Assembly (NCBI GenBank): GCA_025350625.1
Contig: JANXXL010000212.1
Location: 1-40,595, forward strand
From: Bryobacterales bacterium
Lineage (GTDB): Bacteria > Acidobacteriota > Terriglobia > Bryobacterales > Bryobacteraceae
DNA length: 40,595 bases
Reading direction: 5' to 3'
The notes under the pieces are model-generated. The model saw nothing but the letters and a program-made list of their open reading frames with translations, did not search any database and had not been told where the DNA came from. Below, piece after piece: positions 34,841 through 40,595 of the stretch. Each line of letters begins with the position of its first letter. Within the stretch, counting starts at the first letter, position 1. A program made the translations under genes and the position numbers.

Positions 34841-35479
34841 ATGATCCAGAAATTGGTGGTCGTGATGTTGGGATTGGCAGCCTTTGCCGTCGGTGAAGAG
34901 GCCAAGATGGAGATCGACAACGCATGGGTGCGGGTGCTGCGCGTGAAACATCCGCCGCATGCGAAAATCGCGATGCAACAGCATCCTGCGATCGTGACGG
35001 TCTTTCTGACCGACGCCCACGAGAAAATCACAGGCGCCGACGGTAAGGTTCGCAACCTGGACCTGAAGGCCGGTGATGTGGGGTTCCGTGAGGCCGGCAA
35101 AGAGGCGGAGGAAAATCTTTCGGACCGGCCAATCGAAGCCGTGATGATCGAGTTGAAGCCGGGGGCGCCGAAATCCCCTCCCGTCGCGCTCGATCCGGTG
35201 AAGCTCGACCCCGAACATCATCCGGTAGTGTTCGAGAATGACCGGGTGCGGGTGATTCACACGCTTCTGCCGCCGCATGTGAAATCCCCGATGCATGAGC
35301 ATCCTCATTATGTGGTCGTGTATCTGACGGAATTGCATACCACCATGAAGATGGGGGACGGCAAGCTGGTGGACAACCCGCGCAAGGCGGGTGACATTGG
35401 ATGGCGCGACCCGCTCCAGCACCAGACCGAGCAAATGGGCGGCACTCCGGCCGCGGAAATTCAAGTCGAATTGAAGTGA
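34841..35479 (+). CDS. Exported protein with two tandem cupin-like repeats
   Basis: A 212-residue protein with a short signal peptide (MIQKLVVVMLGLAAFAVG). Two similar halves follow: IDNAWVRVLRVKHPPHAKIAMQQHP ... VTVFLT and FENDRVRVIHTLLPPHVKSPMHEHP ... VVVYLT. Each carries His residues suited to a metal site, and each ends in a conserved Asp/Gly/Trp patch (KAGDVGFRE, KAGDIGWRD). It is an internal duplication of a cupin-like domain; function unknown. It is probably secreted next to the single-domain cupin gene. Its end overlaps the FkbM-like gene by 19 bp on the other strand. Confidence 0.75.
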   Translation: MIQKLVVVMLGLAAFAVGEEAKMEIDNAWVRVLRVKHPPHAKIAMQQHPAIVTVFLTDAHEKITGADGKVRNLDLKAGDVGFREAGKEAEENLSDRPIEAVMIELKPGAPKSPPVALDPVKLDPEHHPVVFENDRVRVIHTLLPPHVKSPMHEHPHYVVVYLTELHTTMKMGDGKLVDNPRKAGDIGWRDPLQHQTEQMGGTPAAEIQVELK

Positions 35480-36357
35480 GAACCGGCCACGAACGGTCCC
35501 CAGCCTCGGCGGTGGCCGGGTGTGTGATAGAGAAAATAGCGCGGCGGCTCGTAGTGGTTTTCGGCCGTGTAGGGCTCGCAAAAGAGCGTGCCCACTAAGT
35601 CCTGTCTGACAAAAAACGCATTGCTGCCGGCGAAAGTGCATCCTACCAGGCAATAACCTTTTTCGCTGGCAAGGCGGCAGAGCGCACCCAGGCTCGACCC
35701 CATGTGCGACGTTCCGTCCCACTGTGCCGCATCATCGTGCGCGACGATCCAATCGTCTTCGGGAGGCCAGATAGCGTTGTACTCGATCACGACCACGCGA
35801 GGGCGAACGCTCACAATGGCTTGCCATACCCAGTGGGTGTTGTAATCGATATCCACGGACAACAGGTCGGGCTCGTCCGGGATCAAGAAGCTGGTGAGTA
35901 CCTGCTCTACATTCGCGGCCGAGATCATCTCGGATGAGTGCAACATACCGCCGGACTTCAACTGCTCCGCAAAAGTCTTCCGAATTGACGTAATGTGTTT
36001 CGAATTGCCTTCAACCCAAATCCCGCGCCATTTCTTAGCAAGAAGGTAAGCGGTGTTGTTTTCGAGACCGTCTCCGACGCCCATTTCGATGAAGAATCGG
36101 TTGGTTTCTCCAATGCGGCGGAAAATTTCGCGAATCGCGCCATCTTCGCCAAACTGAGAGAACACTGAGAACTCGTGGCGCGCCAGCCGCCGGGCGTCGT
36201 CATACTTTGGATTTCCGCGCAGATTTTGTTCGATAAACGCGGCGGCATTAATGCGCTGGAGGAGTTGCGTCGCGGATCGGATATCGCTCCGCTTCTGCAT
36301 TTCGTTCTTGATATGCCGGTAAACCGGAATACGCGAGACCAGACGGGCCCAATCCAT
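35461..36357 (-). CDS. FkbM-like methyltransferase
   Basis: A 298-residue protein. FSQFGEDGAIREIFRRIGE precedes FIEMGVGDGLENNTAYLL, a FkbM-type SAM-binding region, and later LLSVDIDYNTHWVWQAI and VVVIEYNAIWPPEDD form the usual motif IV/VI zone. Members methylate sugars or lipids on surface structures. No signal peptide. ATG 36357 has no clear ribosome site; a downstream ATG (MQKRSDIRS) is possible. It overlaps the exported cupin gene tail-to-tail by 19 bp and is divergent from the dehydrogenase gene, separated by 64 bp that contain a GGCCA/TGGCC inverted repeat. Confidence 0.75.
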   Translation of the reverse strand: MDWARLVSRIPVYRHIKNEMQKRSDIRSATQLLQRINAAAFIEQNLRGNPKYDDARRLARHEFSVFSQFGEDGAIREIFRRIGETNRFFIEMGVGDGLENNTAYLLAKKWRGIWVEGNSKHITSIRKTFAEQLKSGGMLHSSEMISAANVEQVLTSFLIPDEPDLLSVDIDYNTHWVWQAIVSVRPRVVVIEYNAIWPPEDDWIVAHDDAAQWDGTSHMGSSLGALCRLASEKGYCLVGCTFAGSNAFFVRQDLVGTLFCEPYTAENHYEPPRYFLYHTPGHRRGWGPFVAGSHFNST

Positions 36358-36421
36358 GGATGGGCCAGTCTAGCATATCCCCGGCCAGTCACTTGGCCGC
36401 GATGGTAAGCTGCTAGAACAT

Positions 36422-37498
36422 ATGCAAACCCATAGAATCGCCGTCATTCCGGGCGACGGTATCGGCAGCGAGGTGGTCCCGGAGGGTATTCGCGTCCTTG
36501 ACGCGGCGGCGTCTAAGTTCGGCATCGACCTCCGTTATGACGGATTCGATTTTGCGAGCTGCGACTACTATTCCCGACACGGCCAGATGATGCCTGACGA
36601 CTGGAAGGATCGAATCGGCGGCCACGATTCGATCTTCTTCGGGGCGGTCGGCTGGCCCGAGAAAGTGCCGGACCATATATCGCTGTGGGGTTCGCTGCTG
36701 CTGTTTCGCAGGGAGTTCGATCAATATGTGAATCTGCGTCCAGTGCGATTGATGGCGGGCGTCGCGAGCCCGTTGGCGAATCGCCAACCTGGCGAAATCG
36801 ATTTCTACGTGGTGCGTGAAAATACTGAAGGCGAGTACTCGTCAGTTGGCGGCAGGATGTTTGCGGGCACCGAGCGCGAAATTGTGCTGCAAGAGTCGAT
36901 TTTCAGTCGCGTCGGCGTCGACCGCGTGCTGCGCTATGCCTTCGAGTTGGCGCGGCACCGTCCGAAAAAGCATCTGACGGCGGCGACGAAATCGAACGGC
37001 ATCTTCATTTCGATGCCCTATTGGGATGAGCGAGTGGCGGAGATGGCCCGCAACTATCCCGACGTCAAAGTCGATAAATTTCACATCGATATTTTGACGG
37101 CGCATTTCGTGCGCAATCCGCACTGGTTCGATGTGGTGGTGGCGTCGAATTTGTTCGGCGACATCCTGAGCGATCTGGGACCCGCCTGCACCGGCACTAT
37201 AGGCATCGCGCCTTCGGCCAACATCAATCCGGAGCGCAAGTTTCCATCGCTCTTCGAGCCGGTGCACGGGTCGGCGCCGGATATCGCGGGGAAGGGAATT
37301 GCTAATCCCATTGGACAAATCTGGTCCGGGGCGATGATGCTGCATCATTTGGGACACCCGGCCGCCCATGACGCTATCGTGCGCGCGATTGAGCATGTGA
37401 CCGCGAGCGGTCCGCGCACGCCCGACATGGGTGGTACGGCCACGACGACCGACGTCGGTAAAGCGGTGGCCGAGGCCCTGCGCGGTGCACCCGGCTGA
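36422..37498 (+). CDS. dmlA: D-malate/tartrate dehydrogenase (decarboxylating)
   Basis: A 358-residue enzyme of the isocitrate/isopropylmalate dehydrogenase family. It matches the DmlA/TtuC branch closely: IPGDGIGSEVVPEGIRVL, ASCDYYSRHGQMMPDDW, VGWPEKVPDHISLWGSLL, FRREFDQYVNLRPVRL, VVRENTEGEYSS, DVVVASNLFGDILSDLGPACTG and FEPVHGSAPDIAGKGIANPIG. It oxidises D-malate (to pyruvate and CO2) or tartrate with NAD. Active Asp and Lys residues are present in these blocks. ATG 36422 opens the frame directly; no strong ribosome site is visible. Confidence 0.93.
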   Translation: MQTHRIAVIPGDGIGSEVVPEGIRVLDAAASKFGIDLRYDGFDFASCDYYSRHGQMMPDDWKDRIGGHDSIFFGAVGWPEKVPDHISLWGSLLLFRREFDQYVNLRPVRLMAGVASPLANRQPGEIDFYVVRENTEGEYSSVGGRMFAGTEREIVLQESIFSRVGVDRVLRYAFELARHRPKKHLTAATKSNGIFISMPYWDERVAEMARNYPDVKVDKFHIDILTAHFVRNPHWFDVVVASNLFGDILSDLGPACTGTIGIAPSANINPERKFPSLFEPVHGSAPDIAGKGIANPIGQIWSGAMMLHHLGHPAAHDAIVRAIEHVTASGPRTPDMGGTATTTDVGKAVAEALRGAPG

Positions 37499-37521
37499 CG
37501 TCACCGTGCGTCCATTGGTTT

Positions 37522-38022
37522 ATGCGGCACCTGGTGGGACGGCTCATCCTGATCGTCGCAATCGTAACAATCGTTAGCGGACAACGTCGTCAGGGTCCTT
37601 CAACCGAACGTGTATCGCTTGCTGACAGCATGCTGGCCGCTCACAATGCAGTGCGGCAAGAGGCCGGCGTGCCGGAGCTAAACTGGTCCGTCGAGCTTGC
37701 CACTTTTGCTCAACAGTGGGCCGACGCCCTGGTGGCGCGCGGCCAATTCGCCCACCGCCGTAATTCGCCCTACGGTGAAAATCTTTATGAAATTACCGGT
37801 GTGCGGACTACGCCTGGCGAAGTGGTCGAACAATGGGCCGCGGAATCCAAAAACTATCGATACAGTTCGAATACCTGCCGTGGCGTTTGCGGACATTACA
37901 CGCAACTCATCTGGCGCGACACCAGAAAAGTGGGATGCGCGGTGGCACGTAAGGCCGGGACCGAAGTCTGGGTGTGCAACTACGACCCTCCGGGCAACTG
38001 GATTGGCAAACGTCCGTATTAA
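37522..38022 (+). CDS. Secreted CAP/SCP-domain protein
   Basis: A 166-residue exported protein: a hydrophobic N-terminus (GRLILIVAIVTIVSG) then a CAP (PR-1/SCP) domain with AHNAVRQEAGVPELNWSVEL, WADALVARGQF-H, YGENL, GHYTQLIWRDTRKVGCAVA and VWVCNYDPPGN. His, Glu and His residues of the CAP cavity are present. Bacterial CAP proteins act outside the cell; the substrate is unknown. It lies 23 bp after dmlA. Confidence 0.92.
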   Translation: MRHLVGRLILIVAIVTIVSGQRRQGPSTERVSLADSMLAAHNAVRQEAGVPELNWSVELATFAQQWADALVARGQFAHRRNSPYGENLYEITGVRTTPGEVVEQWAAESKNYRYSSNTCRGVCGHYTQLIWRDTRKVGCAVARKAGTEVWVCNYDPPGNWIGKRPY

Positions 38023-38028
38023 AGGCGA

Positions 38029-38049
38029 AGCGCCCAGTCAAGTGGCGCT
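38029..38049 (+). other. Hairpin between CAP and MmgE/PrpD genes
   Basis: AGCGCC (38029-38034) pairs with GGCGCT (38044-38049), leaving a 9-nt loop. No T tract follows; it may separate the two messages or simply be a leader structure. Confidence 0.3.
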
Positions 38050-38065
38050 GTAAGATGGAAAGGAA

Positions 38066-39556
38066 ATGAAGAACCCTATGACCCGGCGCGATATCTCCAA
38101 ACTGGCACTCTTCGGAGCAGCGGCGAATCTGCCCGCTTTTGCGCAGAAGGCGAAAGCGCCCGTCGAGCCGGTGACCGACTACGTCGGGCGATTTATCGTC
38201 AACACGCGCTACCAGGACATTCCAAATGACGTTCTGGATTTAGCCCGCAAATCGATTCTAGATGGCCTCGGACTCGCCCTCTGCGGGTCGGCTGCCCAAT
38301 CCGGCGAAATCGTTCGCCGCTATATCAAATCCTTGGGGTTCTCGAGCGGAGCAGCGAGTTTGGCAACAGTGATTGGATCTTCGATCAAGGCGCCGGTGCG
38401 TTTTGCGGCCTTCGGGAATGCGGTCGGAATCCATGCCGATGACTACGACGACACCCAACTCGCGGTCGCGGAAAACCGCACTTATGGACTGCTGATGCAC
38501 CCCACCGCACCTGTGCTCTCCGCCGCGCTGGCCTTCGCCGAGTCGCGGTCCTTATCGGGCCAGGAACTGCTGCTTGCCTACAATATCGGGGTGGAAGTGG
38601 AATGCAAGGTCGCCGAAGCCATTTCGCCACGGCATTATGAGGAAGGATTTCATTCGACCGGCACCATGGGCGTCCTCGGTTCCGCCGCTGCGATCTCGAA
38701 GTTGAATCAGTTCGATCTCCCGCATGTGCTCACCGCGCTCGGCATTGCAGCGAGCGAAGGCGCGGGCTTGCGCGAGAATTTCGGGACTATGACCAAGCCC
38801 TTCCATGCCGGCAAGGCCGCGGAAAACGGCGTGGTCGCGGCCGAATTCGCCGCCCTCGGCTGGACCGCTACGCACGAGGTTCTGGAAGCTCCTCGCGGGT
38901 TCTTTCAGGCTGCCGGCGGCGGTTATGATCCCGGCGCGATCATGAACAAGCTCGGCCACCCTTGGACTTTTGCGAATCCCGGCGTGTCCATCAAGCCTTT
39001 CCCGTCTGGTTCGCTGACACACCCGGGGATGACCGAGATGGAGCGCTTGATCCGCGAACACGACATCAAGCCGGAGCAGGTGGAGTCAGTCGAAGTCGGC
39101 ACCAATAAGAATATGCCGAATACGCTGATCCATCACCAGCCGAAGGACAGCCTGCAGGCTAAATTCAGCATGGAATTTTGCATGGCGGTGCTGTTGCTAT
39201 ATCGCAAAGCGGGCTTGCTCGAATTCAACGACGAAGTGGTGAACCGGCCAGCGGTGCAGCAGATGATTTCGCGCGTCAGGTTTGGTATTGACCCGGTAGC
39301 GGAAGCTGCCGGATACAACAAAATGACCACGATCATCAAGATCCATCTTAAAGATGGACCCGTCATCGCCGGGCGTGCCGACTTCGCGAAGGGCAGCCCC
39401 TCGATTCCGATGTCCTATGACGACGTGGCGGCTAAATTTCTCGATTGCGCGGCGTTCGCGAAATGGCCGGCGGCGAAAGCCAAGTCGGTAGTGGAAATGA
39501 CCCGCACGTTGCAGCAGCTTCCCGACGTTCGGAAGTTGACTGCGCTACTAGGGTAG
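38066..39556 (+). CDS. MmgE/PrpD-family protein with Tat-type signal
   Basis: A 496-residue protein of the 2-methylcitrate dehydratase (MmgE/PrpD) family. TRRDISKLALFGAAANLPAFAQ is a twin-arginine-like signal, unusual for this mainly cytosolic family, so it may be exported folded. The catalytic domain shows ARKSILDGLGLALCGS, GIHADDYDDTQLA, HPTAPVLSAALA, AYNIGVEVECKVAEA, FHSTGTMGVLGSAAA and FHAGKAAENGVVAAEFA. Substrates vary widely across the family and cannot be read here. ATG 38066 has GGA-AAGGA upstream; ATG 38078 (MTRRD) is also possible. Together with dmlA it suggests organic-acid use, but that is inference. Confidence 0.87.
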   Translation: MKNPMTRRDISKLALFGAAANLPAFAQKAKAPVEPVTDYVGRFIVNTRYQDIPNDVLDLARKSILDGLGLALCGSAAQSGEIVRRYIKSLGFSSGAASLATVIGSSIKAPVRFAAFGNAVGIHADDYDDTQLAVAENRTYGLLMHPTAPVLSAALAFAESRSLSGQELLLAYNIGVEVECKVAEAISPRHYEEGFHSTGTMGVLGSAAAISKLNQFDLPHVLTALGIAASEGAGLRENFGTMTKPFHAGKAAENGVVAAEFAALGWTATHEVLEAPRGFFQAAGGGYDPGAIMNKLGHPWTFANPGVSIKPFPSGSLTHPGMTEMERLIREHDIKPEQVESVEVGTNKNMPNTLIHHQPKDSLQAKFSMEFCMAVLLLYRKAGLLEFNDEVVNRPAVQQMISRVRFGIDPVAEAAGYNKMTTIIKIHLKDGPVIAGRADFAKGSPSIPMSYDDVAAKFLDCAAFAKWPAAKAKSVVEMTRTLQQLPDVRKLTALLG

Positions 39557-39560
39557 CGCT

Positions 39561-40595
39561 TCAGGACTTTGCGTAATCGCGCAGGAATTGAACCAGGAGC
39601 GCGCTCACCTGTTCCGGCTGCTCCTGCTGCACCCAATGTCCTGCGCCGTCGAGAAGATGAAATCCAACCATACGCGTGCAGGCGCTGGTTCGCATCTTGT
39701 CGACCGCACCCGGCATTTGATAGACGCCCCAGTCGCTCTTTCCGGCGATGTATTGCGAGGGAACGTCTATGGTCCGTCCCGAAAAGGTGTGCATCTCGGC
39801 GATACTTCTGGGATCGGAGCCGCGCCGCACGCGATAGCCCTGCAGCGCGCCGGTGAAACCGCTCCTGCCGTATTCGGTCGCATACACCTCAACCTCGGGT
39901 TCCGTTAGCCATTTGCATTTCGCGATGTAATCCGCCGACGGCATGACCTCAGCGGCAGTCGCCGCCATGCCTTTGTTCTTCTCCATCACGTAGTAGTGCG
40001 GAATTTGCGCCATCTCCTCGGCAGTGCGTGCCTTCAGGGGATGGGGATTGTTCCCTTTATAGTCGGCGCTCTTGTAGAAATAATAGGCGCGAAAGAAGTT
40101 GTGCAAGCCTTGGGGCGCATGCAGCATGTCGTCGTTGGCGCCGCGGGTGCGCTGATAGTTCTGATAGTATTTGCGCGGCGGATTCAGCTTCGCGAGCTCA
40201 GCATCGAGCTGGTCATCGTTGATTGCCGGTCGCGGCATGGGAGCGCCATTCGCTGTGTCGAAGGGCAACGACGGTGCGCCTTCAAAGGGCGAACTCATGA
40301 TGGTGAGCGACCGGAAAATATCCGGACGGATGAGCGCGGACCAGGAGGCGACCGGCGCTCCGGCGTCATGGCCCACCACCATCGCCACCGTGCGATGGCC
40401 CAGCGCGTAGACCAGTGCGATGGCGTCCCGGGTCATATTGAGGATTCGAAACTGATCCGGATCGCCGTCGTAGGAGTTGTCCCAGCCGAGGGTGCGTCCA
40501 AAGCCGCGCTGATCCGGGGCGATCACGTGGAAGCCCGCGGCCGCGAGCGACGGCATCACCTTGCGCCAGCTATAGGCGAGCTCCGGGAAGCCATG
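39561..40595 (-). CDS. Epoxide-hydrolase-like alpha/beta hydrolase (5' partial)
   Basis: The frame runs off the right edge; 344 residues are visible from HGFPELAYSWRK onward, so the first ~30-60 residues are missing. HGFPE is the oxyanion motif and APDQRGFGRT follows. The nucleophile is Asp in VVGHDAGAPVASW, as in epoxide hydrolases and haloalkane dehalogenases. YIAGKSDW carries the acid and GAGHWVQQEQPEQV the catalytic His. It probably opens epoxides with water; the true substrate is unknown. It is convergent with the MmgE/PrpD gene, only 4 bp apart. Confidence 0.87.
   Translation of the reverse strand, partial: HGFPELAYSWRKVMPSLAAAGFHVIAPDQRGFGRTLGWDNSYDGDPDQFRILNMTRDAIALVYALGHRTVAMVVGHDAGAPVASWSALIRPDIFRSLTIMSSPFEGAPSLPFDTANGAPMPRPAINDDQLDAELAKLNPPRKYYQNYQRTRGANDDMLHAPQGLHNFFRAYYFYKSADYKGNNPHPLKARTAEEMAQIPHYYVMEKNKGMAATAAEVMPSADYIAKCKWLTEPEVEVYATEYGRSGFTGALQGYRVRRGSDPRSIAEMHTFSGRTIDVPSQYIAGKSDWGVYQMPGAVDKMRTSACTRMVGFHLLDGAGHWVQQEQPEQVSALLVQFLRDYAKS

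Noticed and set aside
34808..35722. 304-codon - strand frame opposite the exported cupin gene
   Set aside because: It is mirrored by the repeat-containing cupin protein with a signal peptide; the antisense product is Arg/His-rich and unlike any family.
1..40595. CRISPR array, tRNA, rRNA, prophage or transposase gene
   Set aside because: I saw no spaced direct repeats, cloverleaf or integrase/DDE transposase motif; the only mobile signal is the cassette at 21175-21672.

Overview
The window looks like a piece of an Acidobacteriota chromosome, probably from the Bryobacterales/Candidatus Solibacter group. The clues are a C-terminal domain of the Solibacter type on the first protein, a bacterial cohesin-like exported protein next to a TIGR03790-type protein, a soluble-to-membrane Ser/Thr kinase with a long Pro/Ala-rich tail, and GC-rich dense coding with many GTG/TTG starts. 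This is inference from family resemblance only; there is no rRNA, tRNA or phage marker in the window.

Layout. 1-2688: end of a large secreted repeat protein (cut by the left edge). 2846-8387: alpha/beta hydrolase, GT39-like membrane glycosyltransferase, radical SAM/SPASM protein and Wzx-like flippase, tightly packed on the + strand. 8417-11145: a sigma-54 activator and its kinase on the - strand. 11146-11789: a long non-coding regulatory region. 11790-15646: Wza-like export protein, a second and very similar sigma-54 activator, and an FAD oxidoreductase. 15591-17257 (- strand): an acyltransferase and a small secreted cysteine protein behind a perfect consensus promoter. 17465-21168: TPR lipoprotein and cohesin-domain protein. 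Together 2846-19711 reads as a surface polysaccharide production and control region, recalling PEP-CTERM/Prs-type clusters but with no exosortase here.

21175-21672 is a 498-bp element with perfect 13-bp terminal inverted repeats and an 8-bp target duplication, but no transposase. Its only content is an ExbB/TolQ/MotA-like fragment. It is the most unusual item in the window and looks like a transposase-less mobile cassette. It sits exactly at the stop codon of the cohesin gene.

21715-27183: TIGR03790-type protein, YihY/BrkB membrane protein, then phosphoketolase (xfp) and acetate kinase (ackA), which together turn sugar phosphates into acetate and ATP. 27167-31214 (- strand): a run of six genes of stress character (ferritin-like, YflT-like, CsbD, a DUF3309 micro-protein, a BamE-like lipid/OM-type protein, Ser/Thr kinase). 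31341-35479: AsmA, POT peptide transporter, two cupin-type genes. 35461-36357 (- strand): FkbM-like methyltransferase. 36422-39556: D-malate/tartrate dehydrogenase (dmlA type), CAP-domain protein, MmgE/PrpD protein. 39561-40595 (- strand): epoxide-hydrolase-like protein cut by the right edge.

No CRISPR array, tRNA, rRNA or transposase gene was recognised.
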